DNA of 53,152 bases from Sporohalobacter salinus (GCF_016908635.1 NZ_JAFBEG010000016.1:1-53152); one strand, 5' to 3'. Counted from the first letter of the stretch, positions 19,315-28,822 are shown. The notes: generated by a model from the sequence alone, not told the origin. A program made the numbers and translations.

Positions 19315-22300
19315 TTATTTATTGATAATATAGAATATTTGGTCAATACCCTCTGGTAGACTAACTCCGCCATTCACAATCTTAACCAATGAATCTTTGG
19401 AAACAGAAACCCGAACTTCCTGAACTACCACATCTTTAGTTTTACTGTTTTCACCTCTCTGGGATTGATTCTTTTGATATTGTTTCTTTGAAAACTGACT
19501 ATTCTGTCTCTGATCTGACTTAATTTCACTCAAGTATACTTTCTTAGTAGTTTCTTCCTTTATCGGTGTCGATGTTAAAGTTAAATTCGCTTCTCTTTGG
19601 CTGCTAATTTCAGGCTGTTTACTCTTTATACCTGAATATACAGAAACTACTCTCTCATCTATTGGAGAATTACTTTTATTAGTTATCTTACTTGCCTCTG
19701 AGGTAATATTATCAACTGTTCTATCCGCCAAAATATACAGCCTACCTTCTTTAAAGGTAACATTATAATTATCATTAAATTCTCCATCATTAATAATAGG
19801 ATATCCTTCTTTATTTACATCCTTATTTAGCTTTCTAACTAAATCAACTCCAAGATCATCATTATTAATAATACTTCCCTTCGCAATACTATAAGTTAAT
19901 TTTGGATCTCTTTCACCATAAAGTTTTTCCTTATCATCAACTGCTACTGTTACTGATCTTGGATTAATTTTTAACCTTCCGTTTTTAAAGGTAATATTAT
20001 AATTATCAGATGATAAACCTTGAGGAATAATTGTATATTGACCAGCATTTACTGCTCCCTGAGAGTCTCCACTATATGACAAGCTTCCTTCAAGTACTTC
20101 TGAACTCTCTCCAGATACAAAACCTGAATATTCTACCCCATTACCACCATTGTAACTATCACCGTTATAAACTTTAGTATAATCTTTAGCTGTTACAAGC
20201 AGGTTAGCTTTATTAATGGTAACACTACCTTTTTGATTTCCAGAATCTGCTACAGTATAGTCTTGATTGTTAAAACTAATAAGTAAATCAGAGTATTTCC
20301 CAGCTTCTGTAAAACCAGTCACTTCACTACCATTATATTTAATTACATAATCTGTTCCCAGTTCTAAATTATCATATTCTGATCCAAAAATGCCTTTACT
20401 AGAGTATAGATCCTTTAAATAATAAGGATCACCTTTGTATTCGCCAGCTATAACATCACCTAAATAATACTCTAATGTTGTTACATCGGGTTCTGTAGAA
20501 CCAGTTGCTGTAGAATCATCAACTTGATTTACTGTATCAGGTTTGATATCAAAAGCATATAAAGCTTGATCTGCTGTAGTGGGACTAACTATGTTTACAC
20601 TGTCAGTTTGATCAGAAAAAGTTCCCGTTTTTGGAGTACTTGCTGTATTTGCAGGTCTATTATTATTCCATTTCTGAGCATTCCCCCATAAATTGAGTAT
20701 TCCTGTACCATTTTTAGTCAAGCCATAGTCTCCACCACCTTCACCTGTAGTACCAATAATTGGTGCTTTTATATCGCTATCCTCACCCGCAAAAAAAGTT
20801 AAAGTCCCATTTCTAATCATTAAACTATCACCTTCAAAAAGCACATAACCATTACTACCAATTAATTTACTTGATTCAGTTGATGTAAGCCCATATTGAT
20901 CATAACCATCACCAGCATAACCTTTGATAATAACATTTCCCGTATTTGATTTTATATAAGAGTTACTCTCTATTGTTACTCCAGAACTAGCAACTGACCA
21001 AAAATAATCAGAACTTGTTCCCCCATAACCTTCAATAGTAATATCTCCATCTCCCCCGGTAATTATTGAACCATATTTTATCTGCATTCCCCAATTTGTT
21101 TGACTAGCATTTGTATTACCTTTACCTTTAATTGTAATATTTCCTCCAACAGAAGTCCCAGGAATTGTACTATCAGCTGTCCCAGAAGCATTTCCGGTAG
21201 CATCAAGTTTAGCTCCAATCTTAACCCCACCTTTATTAGAATTTGAATTAGCTTCAGAAGCAACGGCATAGCCAGATGCTTCTAAATCACCACCACCTAT
21301 AATTATATCTCCACCATAAGTAATTATATCTCCTTTAATTAGTACATCTCCTAAAATACTTTCGTCATTACCAGCAAATGCTCTAGATGCTAAAACAACA
21401 TTTAATGGACTACCTGAACTACCTTTAATATTACTATAATTTAAAATAATATCTCTATGTGCTGCTAAAGTAAGTTCAGTTTCACTACCGCTACTTTTAA
21501 TAATATCAGCATTTATTGTTATGTCTCCGCTACCAGATGTTTCGCCACTACTAGTATCAGGATTATTATTCCCTTCTGTTGTAATAGTAACATCAGCAGA
21601 TTCTAATGCATCCCCAATTGTATTAGCTAAAGTAGTCCCAATAGTTATATCCACTGGGTCAATTAGCCAGTGCCCACTTATTATCTTTGCATCCTTAGTA
21701 ATATTAAACTTTTTTCCACTTGTTTCAATAAAACCTTCTCCTTTGGCTGTTGTAAGTTTCCCTCCAACATTAGCTGTTCCACCATGAGCAAAAATCTCTA
21801 CCTTTCCTTCATTCTTTTCACCTGTTACATCTGCTATTGTTTGGGCTTCAACTATTCCTTCATTATTTACTACACCTTTTAATAATTCGTCTACTGCATT
21901 GGTAGTTAAATAAACTTTACCGCCATTGGCTCTGATGGCTTCTTTATTCTCCACTAAAGCATTCAGTTCACCTTTCTCAACTCTCAAATTAACCAATGAA
22001 TTTCCATTCAAATTCAAGCTAAACTCTTTTCCGCCTTTTAGATGAACTTCGCCTAATTCGGCTTTGATCAGACCTTTGTTAATTACTTCTTTACCTAATA
22101 AAGCAGCATAACCAGAATTTTTTATATTGATTCTACCTTTATTAATTACTCCTTCTTCACTAGAACCCTTAAAATTATAATTTCCTTCCATAAAATCTTG
22201 GTTATTTAGCTCTTTAGTGCTAGCAATAAGACCTGAAGTATTCACTGATGCATCTTTACCGAAAAGTACTCCATTACTATTTAATACCCAAACCTGACCA

Positions 22301-22608
22301 TTAGCATTTAAGGCACCATTAATAACACTTCGTTCATTTCCAATCACTCTATTTAGAGTGATTGAATTAACCCCCGGCTGGTTAAAGTTAACCATTTCAT
22401 CTGCATTGACATCAAAACTCTGCCAGTTAATTGCTGCTTTGTCAGTAGACTGATTAATGTCTGTAGTGTTTTGCTGGTGATTAATCTCTGCCTTTCCAGC
22501 AGTAACCTCTCCACCTTTCGGTGCTGCATTAATTCTTCCAGCAAATGCAAATAAAAGAAGTAACACAATTAAAATTAATCTAAATTTATCCCCTTTAAAT
22601 AAATTCAA
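19315..22608 (-). CDS. TpsA2: filamentous-hemagglutinin-type exoprotein with YDG/MBG-type repeats
   Basis: Second secreted partner of the same TpsB, 1097 residues. Signal peptide and TPS domain (about 1-315) differ from TpsA1 by only a few residues (GDKF for GAKF, NHQQ for NHQE). The passenger then differs: a beta-helix-like part rich in GGDI/GNITIKG (about 320-660), followed by KANLLVTAKDYTKVYNGD (about 803, YDG-type) and PRSVTVAVDDKEKLYGERD (about 885, MBG-type). The tail DSLVKIVNGGVSLPEGIDQIFYI matches that of TpsA1. The start codon reads TTG where the paralogue has ATG at the same position behind the same GGGGGG Shine-Dalgarno, so translation may be weaker. Forty-six bases separate it from tpsA1. 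Confidence 0.9.
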   Translation of the reverse strand: MNLFKGDKFRLILIVLLLLFAFAGRINAAPKGGEVTAGKAEINHQQNTTDINQSTDKAAINWQSFDVNADEMVNFNQPGVNSITLNRVIGNERSVINGALNANGQVWVLNSNGVLFGKDASVNTSGLIASTKELNNQDFMEGNYNFKGSSEEGVINKGRINIKNSGYAALLGKEVINKGLIKAELGEVHLKGGKEFSLNLNGNSLVNLRVEKGELNALVENKEAIRANGGKVYLTTNAVDELLKGVVNNEGIVEAQTIADVTGEKNEGKVEIFAHGGTANVGGKLTTAKGEGFIETSGKKFNITKDAKIISGHWLIDPVDITIGTTLANTIGDALESADVTITTEGNNNPDTSSGETSGSGDITINADIIKSSGSETELTLAAHRDIILNYSNIKGSSGSPLNVVLASRAFAGNDESILGDVLIKGDIITYGGDIIIGGGDLEASGYAVASEANSNSNKGGVKIGAKLDATGNASGTADSTIPGTSVGGNITIKGKGNTNASQTNWGMQIKYGSIITGGDGDITIEGYGGTSSDYFWSVASSGVTIESNSYIKSNTGNVIIKGYAGDGYDQYGLTSTESSKLIGSNGYVLFEGDSLMIRNGTLTFFAGEDSDIKAPIIGTTGEGGGDYGLTKNGTGILNLWGNAQKWNNNRPANTASTPKTGTFSDQTDSVNIVSPTTADQALYAFDIKPDTVNQVDDSTATGSTEPDVTTLEYYLGDVIAGEYKGDPYYLKDLYSSKGIFGSEYDNLELGTDYVIKYNGSEVTGFTEAGKYSDLLISFNNQDYTVADSGNQKGSVTINKANLLVTAKDYTKVYNGDSYNGGNGVEYSGFVSGESSEVLEGSLSYSGDSQGAVNAGQYTIIPQGLSSDNYNITFKNGRLKINPRSVTVAVDDKEKLYGERDPKLTYSIAKGSIINNDDLGVDLVRKLNKDVNKEGYPIINDGEFNDNYNVTFKEGRLYILADRTVDNITSEASKITNKSNSPIDERVVSVYSGIKSKQPEISSQREANLTLTSTPIKEETTKKVYLSEIKSDQRQNSQFSKKQYQKNQSQRGENSKTKDVVVQEVRVSVSKDSLVKIVNGGVSLPEGIDQIFYIINK
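21667..22608 (-). repeat. Near-identical duplicated TPS domain, copy 2 (tpsA2 head)
   Basis: Partner of 18327-19268. The protein level stays homologous beyond the end of the repeat (SGHWLIDP then weakly similar text). The sharp fall in DNA identity therefore looks like a conversion boundary rather than the end of common ancestry. Confidence 0.9.
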
Positions 22609-22941
22609 AATATCCCCCCTTTTTTTTAATTAATTGATCCACTAGTTGGCTAATAAAGTCTTAAAATTAAAAATATTTTTAGTATAATTATCTATTCATA
22701 TGTCTTTTCAATTATCTTTTTACCTACTAACATTAAATTTATTACACCTACTAACGATTAGCTCTGTTTATCATTAAAATCCCTTTATCTATATAATAGT
22801 CTTCTAGTTAAATATTAGCCACAAATTAATTAATATTTCTAATTTTCTAAGCAATTACCTCTAAAAATGTTTGTTACTATTTTCAAATCCCTACTCAACC
22901 TACATTAAGTAGCTTTAATTTCATTAATATTTTATAATTTG

Positions 22942-22969
22942 ATACTATATTATATTATTTGTTTATCAA
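22942..22969 (-). promoter_or_regulatory. Candidate promoter of the TPS operon
   Basis: Minus strand TTGATA, 16-base spacer, TAGTAT. In sequence this AT-rich such matches occur by chance, so confidence is low. Confidence 0.25.
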
Positions 22970-23083
22970 GTAATATTTTCCCTTTTCTCAATTTAAATCA
23001 ATCATAATATTTGTTTATTAGCTCTATATAAACATAAAACAACAAATATTTTTAATTAATCCATTTCCCTCCACTACATAATT

Positions 23084-23110
23084 AACCCCTCCTATTTTTT
23101 AGGAGGGGTT
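23084..23110 (-). terminator. Terminator of the RND efflux operon
   Basis: Ten-base perfect stem AACCCCTCCT/AGGAGGGGTT with a seven-base loop, 5 bases past the pump stop codon. The U tract after it is poor. Confidence 0.65.
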
Positions 23111-23115
23111 ATACT

Positions 23116-26100
23116 TTATGCACTTTTCTCTTCTTCTCTATGAAGAAAATTCTTTATAATTTCTTTTACAGCCCGAGCAATATCTTCAACTATATCATAA
23201 ACAACAGGAACAATTACTAAAGTTAAAAACGTTGCAAGCAATAACCCGCCAATAACCACAATTGCCATTGATTGTTGCATCTCAGCTCCCGCTCCAATTC
23301 CTAAAGCTAAGGGAACCATTGCTAATATTGTAGTTAAAGCTGTCATCATTACTGGCCGTAATCGAATTGGCCCAGCATTTAAAATCGCATCTCTCCGTTC
23401 TTCAAATCCTCGCCGAATATTAATGTAGTCAACTAATACAATCCCATTATTAACAACAATTCCCGCTAACATGATAACTCCTATAAATCCATTTATGCTT
23501 AATGAAACACCAGTAAGTACTAAAGCTGTAATTGCTCCTATTAAGGAAATAGGTACTGTAAACATAATTACAAACGGATGAGCTAATGATTCAAACTGAG
23601 CAGCCATAACCATATAAACTAATACAATTGCCATTATCATAGCCTTCCCTAGTTCCTGGAATGATTCTCGCATATCTCCTGCATCACCTTTATAATTAAC
23701 ATCATATCCATCTGGTAAATCCATCTTTCCTATTTTAGTCTTGATATCATTCAATACAGCTCCCAAACTCCGTTGGTAAGTATCAGTACCAATCGTAAAC
23801 TTCCGTTCTTGTTCTTCCCGCTCAATAGCATTTGGTCCTGTAGTATATCTAATATCAGCTATTTGATTTAAAGGAACTACTCCTCCCTGAGAAGAACTGA
23901 TCTTAAGATCTAATAATTGATTAATAGAATCAGTCTGTTCATCAAATAATTTTAGTCTAATATCATATTCTTCCCCATTTTCTTTATATTTGCTAATATC
24001 TGATCCATCAACCGCAGTATCTAAAATGGAAAACAATTGCTGCTTTGTAATTCCCAATTCTTTAGCTAAATTTTCTTTAGGAATAATCTCCAATTCAGGT
24101 TTACTAGCTTTTGGAGTAATAGCTATATTTCTTGTTCCTTCAATATTTTGTACTTTAGTTTCAATTTCTTTAGCTAACTTCAATAGAGTATCCAATTCAG
24201 GACCCTGCACATTAATACTAATTGCACTACCACCTTTACCTTGTTGGCCCATCATCGAAGTTTGAGGGACGACATTAATTTTAGCTCCTGCTAAATTATT
24301 CAACTTAGTTCTGATTATTTCTGCTACTTTAGTAACTCCTCGTTCTCGCTTATCTAAATCTATCAAGTCAACTTCAATTTCTCCTTCGTAACTATTACTA
24401 TTGGAGCCAACTTCACTAGATATATCATTAATTTCTGGAATTCCATCAATAGTATCTTTAGCTTTAATCAAAAATTGATTTGTTTTTTCTAATCTAGTCC
24501 CCTGCGGCAATTCAAAATAAACATTAACTTTTCCTCGGTCAGATTTAGGCATAAATTCAGTCTGTAATGGAATAAATCCTTTTGTTAATCCAAAAGCAAA
24601 TAAAACCAAAAGCACAATCAGAGAACCAGCTACTAAATAACGATATTTCAAACACCAACGTAAAACACTCTTATATTTTTCCGTTATTACGTCCTGTTTA
24701 GTTTCTTCCTTCTTTTCTTCTATATCTACTTGCAGCAATTTAGAAGATAACATTGGAATAAAAGTTAATGCTACTAATAAAGATGCTAATAAAGAAAAGG
24801 CAACAGTCTTAGACATCGGAGTAAAAATAACACCAGCTATGCCGTCAACAAAAACCATCGGTAAAAACACAATTACTGTTGTCATTGTAGAAGCAAAAAT
24901 GGCCATACCTACTTCCGAAGCTCCTTTTTTAGCAGCTTTAATACGTCCTAAACCTTCATGAAGATGGCGATAAATATTTTCTAAAACTACTACCGAATTA
25001 TCTAATAACATTCCAATTCCTAAGCTCAATCCACCTAAAGTTAAGTTATTTAAACTTAAATCTCCAAAATACATCATACCTAATGTAGCAATTACAGAAA
25101 TCGGAATTGCAGTTGAAATAACCACTGTTGTTCTAACATTTCTTAAAAACAAGAATAAAATTATAACTGCCAAAACTCCACCTACCATGAAATTTTGCTG
25201 TACGCTAGAAATTGAATCCTTAATAAATTCCGAAGAATCAGAGATAACTTTTACTTCAATATTTTGAGGCACTTTTTGTTTTAATTCTTCAATACGCTTG
25301 TTTACTGCATTAGCTACTTCAACTGTATTAGCATCATTCTGTTTTTTGATTCCTAGAGTAATACTTCGTTTTCTGTTTAAGTAACTATAATGTTCTATTT
25401 CATCATGAGTGTCTTTTACTACTGCCACATCAGATAAATTAATCTTTCTGCCATTAGCAGTAAGTAATTGAACATTCCTAATCTCTTCAACGCTATTAAA
25501 TTCACCTTGCCCTTTCAAAGTCAATTCTTTAACGCCGTCATTTACTTCTCCTACACTCATATCTAGATTAGAACTTTTAATTCCTGAAGATATATCATCA
25601 AGAGTTAATCCATAACCATTTAACTTCTCTTGATCTACTCTAATTTGAATTTCGCGATCTAATCCCCCTTTGATACTTACAGAAGCAACACCAGAAATTG
25701 TTTCTAGCTGGGATTCAAATTTATCTTCTACTAAATCTTTTAAGTAAGTCAAATTTGTTCCAGATAAAGCTACTTTAACTATTGCCTGATTAGCAGGATC
25801 AAACTGCATAATTACTGGTTCATCTGCCCCATCAGGTAGAGCATCTTTTACCATATCAATCTTGTCCCGAACATCGGATTTAGCATTATCCACATTTATA
25901 TCCCAATCAAATTCTAGTATAATCGTTGATGTATTTTCTTTACTAGTCGAACTAATCGTATCTAACCCTTCTACAGTAGCAACATTTTCCTCTAACGGCT
26001 CTGTTATTGAATCTTCTATTTCTTCTGGTGTAGCACCATTATATTGAGTCTGTACTACAATAAAAGGCAGATCTAATTCAGGTAACAGCTGAACTCCTAA

Positions 26101-26193
26101 TTCTGTAAAAGAAACTGCTCCAATTAATATTGTAAGTAATACAAACATAGTAATAGCAATTGGTCGATCAACTGAAAAATCTGAAAATTTCAT
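23116..26193 (-). CDS. RND multidrug efflux pump, inner-membrane transporter (HAE1/AcrB type)
   Basis: Trimeric proton-driven exporter of 1025 residues, usual for the family. It starts FSVDRPIAITMFVLLTILIG (TM1), followed by the porter-domain signature LPELDLPFIVVQTQYNGATPEEIE and a 12-TM layout in two halves. TM4 carries LGIGMLLDNSVVVLENI, where AcrB has two adjacent Asp, so one is Asn here. TM10 has VVNNGIVLVDYINIRRG in place of the AcrB Lys site. This is the pattern of the SwrC-like branch. Its ATG overlaps the adaptor stop by one base (TAATG), so the two are translationally coupled. The substrate is not readable. Confidence 0.93.
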   Translation of the reverse strand: MKFSDFSVDRPIAITMFVLLTILIGAVSFTELGVQLLPELDLPFIVVQTQYNGATPEEIEDSITEPLEENVATVEGLDTISSTSKENTSTIILEFDWDINVDNAKSDVRDKIDMVKDALPDGADEPVIMQFDPANQAIVKVALSGTNLTYLKDLVEDKFESQLETISGVASVSIKGGLDREIQIRVDQEKLNGYGLTLDDISSGIKSSNLDMSVGEVNDGVKELTLKGQGEFNSVEEIRNVQLLTANGRKINLSDVAVVKDTHDEIEHYSYLNRKRSITLGIKKQNDANTVEVANAVNKRIEELKQKVPQNIEVKVISDSSEFIKDSISSVQQNFMVGGVLAVIILFLFLRNVRTTVVISTAIPISVIATLGMMYFGDLSLNNLTLGGLSLGIGMLLDNSVVVLENIYRHLHEGLGRIKAAKKGASEVGMAIFASTMTTVIVFLPMVFVDGIAGVIFTPMSKTVAFSLLASLLVALTFIPMLSSKLLQVDIEEKKEETKQDVITEKYKSVLRWCLKYRYLVAGSLIVLLVLFAFGLTKGFIPLQTEFMPKSDRGKVNVYFELPQGTRLEKTNQFLIKAKDTIDGIPEINDISSEVGSNSNSYEGEIEVDLIDLDKRERGVTKVAEIIRTKLNNLAGAKINVVPQTSMMGQQGKGGSAISINVQGPELDTLLKLAKEIETKVQNIEGTRNIAITPKASKPELEIIPKENLAKELGITKQQLFSILDTAVDGSDISKYKENGEEYDIRLKLFDEQTDSINQLLDLKISSSQGGVVPLNQIADIRYTTGPNAIEREEQERKFTIGTDTYQRSLGAVLNDIKTKIGKMDLPDGYDVNYKGDAGDMRESFQELGKAMIMAIVLVYMVMAAQFESLAHPFVIMFTVPISLIGAITALVLTGVSLSINGFIGVIMLAGIVVNNGIVLVDYINIRRGFEERRDAILNAGPIRLRPVMMTALTTILAMVPLALGIGAGAEMQQSMAIVVIGGLLLATFLTLVIVPVVYDIVEDIARAVKEIIKNFLHREEEKSA

Positions 26194-27467
26194 TATTGAT
26201 CGCCTCCCCCAATTACTCTTACTTTATATCCATCTGTAACTTGTTCGGCTCCTTTAGTAATTATCTTCTCTCCTGCTTTAATACCAGACATAACTTCTAC
26301 TCTTGTAGTAGTAGTCAAGCCGGTCTTTACTTTTTTCTTAACTGCCCTATTATTTTCTATTCCAAATATATACTCGCTTCCATTTTCTCTAAGTAACGAC
26401 TGCTTTAGAATTACTAAATTTCCTGAGCGCTGATCAGTTTTCATTTTAATTTCAGCATACATTCCTGATTTAATTAAGTTCTCATTATTATTAACCTTAA
26501 TCTTAACTGGAAACCCCTGTTCTTTTTGGTTTAAAGCTGGACTAATATTCTTAATTCTGCCTTTTAAATTATTATCTAGAGCATTAAAATTAACTTCTAC
26601 TTGTTGACCTATATCTAACTTATTTATATTTTTCTCACTAACATAAGTCTGAATTTCAATTGAATTAAGATTTAAAATTGTTACTATCGGTTGTGTACTC
26701 ACCATTTCTCCTTCTTCTGTATTTACTTCTGCTACTAATCCATTAAAAGGAGCAGTGATTTTAGTTTTATCTAAATTTAATTGAGCAGTCTCTAACTGAG
26801 CTCGTGCTTGCTGAACCTTAGTCCACTGCGTTTTAATCTGTTCTTTAGTTGGTCCTTTTTGAGCCATTTTCAAAGATTCTTGTAACGATTCATAATTATT
26901 TTTAGCACTGATATATTTAGTTTTAGCACTCTCAAATTGCTGTCTAGAAATTGCATCTTTATCAAATAATTTTTTATAACGCTGGTAATCTCTTTCAGCC
27001 TGATGATAATTTGCTTTAGCTTGTTTAACCTGAGCCTTAAGTCTGTTAATTTCTTCTCCCCTAGTCCCCGCCAATAATTCTTCTAACCCTGCTTTAGCTG
27101 TTTCTAATCCTGCCCTAGCTTCATTTATCTTAGCTTTAATATCTTCTTGATCTAATTGAATTAATTTTTCTCCCGCGTGAACGCGATCTCCTGATTCTAC
27201 TAATACCTTTTTTACAGTCTTCTGTAATTGTGGTGTTAATTGTGCTGATTGCACCGCTTCTGCTGTACCAGTAACAGTAATATAATTAATTATTTTTCCT
27301 TTTTGAACACTAATTGTCTCAACAGGAATACCATTATTGGATTGATTCTGCCCTCGATCTTTCTTACTTCCCTGCTCGTCTTTAAAACCACAACCAGCTA
27401 CAGCCCCTAATATCAATCCAATTATTAAACCAATTATAATCACTTTTTTATAAGCTTTATTCATCAT
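26193..27467 (-). CDS. RND efflux periplasmic adaptor lipoprotein (membrane fusion protein)
   Basis: Links the RND pump to the TolC channel. The N-terminus MMNKAYKK plus a hydrophobic stretch ends in a lipobox (GAVAGC), so it is expected to be lipid-anchored in the inner membrane. The biotinyl-lipoyl half-motifs flank a long coiled-coil hairpin (about 100-215, KAQVKQAKANYHQAERDY and similar). Beta-barrel and membrane-proximal domains follow (KITAPFNGLVAEVNTEEGEMV, GLTTTTRVEVMSGIKAGE). The frame extends to a GTG at 27482, but the G-run there is the Shine-Dalgarno for the double ATG at 27467/27464. It lies 25 bases after tolC. Confidence 0.9.
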   Translation of the reverse strand: MMNKAYKKVIIIGLIIGLILGAVAGCGFKDEQGSKKDRGQNQSNNGIPVETISVQKGKIINYITVTGTAEAVQSAQLTPQLQKTVKKVLVESGDRVHAGEKLIQLDQEDIKAKINEARAGLETAKAGLEELLAGTRGEEINRLKAQVKQAKANYHQAERDYQRYKKLFDKDAISRQQFESAKTKYISAKNNYESLQESLKMAQKGPTKEQIKTQWTKVQQARAQLETAQLNLDKTKITAPFNGLVAEVNTEEGEMVSTQPIVTILNLNSIEIQTYVSEKNINKLDIGQQVEVNFNALDNNLKGRIKNISPALNQKEQGFPVKIKVNNNENLIKSGMYAEIKMKTDQRSGNLVILKQSLLRENGSEYIFGIENNRAVKKKVKTGLTTTTRVEVMSGIKAGEKIITKGAEQVTDGYKVRVIGGGDQ

Positions 27468-27492
27468 ATCCCCCCCACCCAAAGTTCAAGTA

Positions 27493-28767
27493 TTAATTTG
27501 CTTTTTCGATTTTTCCTATTGCTTTATTTAATTTAGCTATTGCTAAATTATACTCATAAATAGCTTGATAATACTGAGTTTTGACTTGCTGATAAGTAGT
27601 TTGAACATCTAATAAGTCTAGACTAGTAATTAACCCTTCTTTAAATTTAAATTCATTATCTTTTAAATTTTCTTTAGCCTGATTCAAATTTAAATTATTT
27701 AATTTAATTTTATCTCTTGCCTCTCTTAGATCTAATAAAACATTCTTAATTGCTAGTTTAATATCATCTTTAGTTTGGTTTTCTTCTATCTTTACTTTTT
27801 CTAACTCTTCGACTTTTTGGTTAATTTCATCTTTATCTCGACCACCATTATATAAGTTGTAACTAATACTCAAAGCAGTTTGCCATTCTCCATCATTAAC
27901 AGTCAATTCATCTTCATTTGTTTCATAACCTGCTGTTAAATTAATATCTGGGTAAATATTCTGATTTTTTTGGCTTTTTAAGTCTAATTCAGCATTTTCT
28001 TTCTGTAATTTTAATAACTTAAACACGACTTTATTATTCAAAGCATAATCATAAACCTCTTCTAACTTAAAACTTTTCTGCTGCCACTTTAAGCCATCAG
28101 TGATTTTCAAGGTAGAATCATCAGCTAAATTTAAAGTGTTTTTTAAGGCTAACTTAGCAGTTTCTAAATTATTTTCTGCTACTAATTGATCTTGTTGGGC
28201 TTGATTATAACTAACTTTAGCTTGTAACAAATCAGTTTTAGTATGAATTCCTACTTCTTTATTGACTTTGGCTACTTCTACATACTGTTTATTCTGCTTT
28301 ACTTGCTGTTCTCGCACTTTAAGCATTTTTTTAGCTTTCAATATATTATAATATTCCTCCAAAACTTGATAGATAATCTCTTCTTTCTTTTGTTCTAAGT
28401 TCAACTTACTTATCTTTAATTTGTTTTTCATCATTTGATAATTAAATCTTAACTTTCCCCCTAAAAATATTGGCTGTTTTAAATCTAAACTAACACTATA
28501 ATTATTTTTTGTTCTACCTAATTGAGATGGCTCTTCAAACCTAGTATATGTACTTCCTAAATCCAAAGTTGGATAAAAAGCTCCTTTTGTTTCTTCTAAT
28601 TGAGCCTTTGTTTTAGCAATTTCTCTCCTTATTTTTTTAATTTCTGAATTTTGTTGTATGGCTAATTCAATTGCTTTTTGCTTATCAATTCTATTACTTG
28701 CAAAAGCATTAGCCGAAAAACTGATTATTAGAACCATTACTGTAATGTAAATTATTTTCCTTTTCAT
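27493..28767 (-). CDS. TolC-family outer-membrane efflux channel
   Basis: Outer-membrane component of the tripartite pump, 424 residues. A signal peptide ends near SANAFA/SN (about residue 24). Two tandem OEP repeats (about 30-215 and 225-415) have long amphipathic helices rich in Gln, Lys and Asn, such as YVEVAKVNKEVGIHTKTDLLQAKV, then the second-repeat equivalent LKDNEFKFKEGLITSLDLLDVQTTY. The GxxTxxDLLxA-type motif occurs in both halves. It is first gene of the operon. Its presence implies an outer membrane. A palindromic operator-like site lies 56 bases upstream. Confidence 0.9.
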   Translation of the reverse strand: MKRKIIYITVMVLIISFSANAFASNRIDKQKAIELAIQQNSEIKKIRREIAKTKAQLEETKGAFYPTLDLGSTYTRFEEPSQLGRTKNNYSVSLDLKQPIFLGGKLRFNYQMMKNKLKISKLNLEQKKEEIIYQVLEEYYNILKAKKMLKVREQQVKQNKQYVEVAKVNKEVGIHTKTDLLQAKVSYNQAQQDQLVAENNLETAKLALKNTLNLADDSTLKITDGLKWQQKSFKLEEVYDYALNNKVVFKLLKLQKENAELDLKSQKNQNIYPDINLTAGYETNEDELTVNDGEWQTALSISYNLYNGGRDKDEINQKVEELEKVKIEENQTKDDIKLAIKNVLLDLREARDKIKLNNLNLNQAKENLKDNEFKFKEGLITSLDLLDVQTTYQQVKTQYYQAIYEYNLAIAKLNKAIGKIEKAN

Positions 28768-28822
28768 TTACACTCTTCCTAATATAATAAATATATGAAG
28801 TGACTTTGCTTTAACCACTATA

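Larger units (their letters stand above)
22609..23115. other. 507-base AT-rich upstream region of the TPS operon
   Basis: No coding sequence, tRNA or known riboswitch is visible on either strand. It must hold the promoter of tpsA2-tpsA1-tpsB. One candidate is TTGATA (22964-22969), 16-base spacer, TAGTAT (22942-22947) on the minus strand, which would give a leader of over 300 bases. A weaker candidate lies near 22680-22715 (TATACT). The RND-operon terminator hairpin sits at its right end (23084-23110). Confidence 0.45.
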
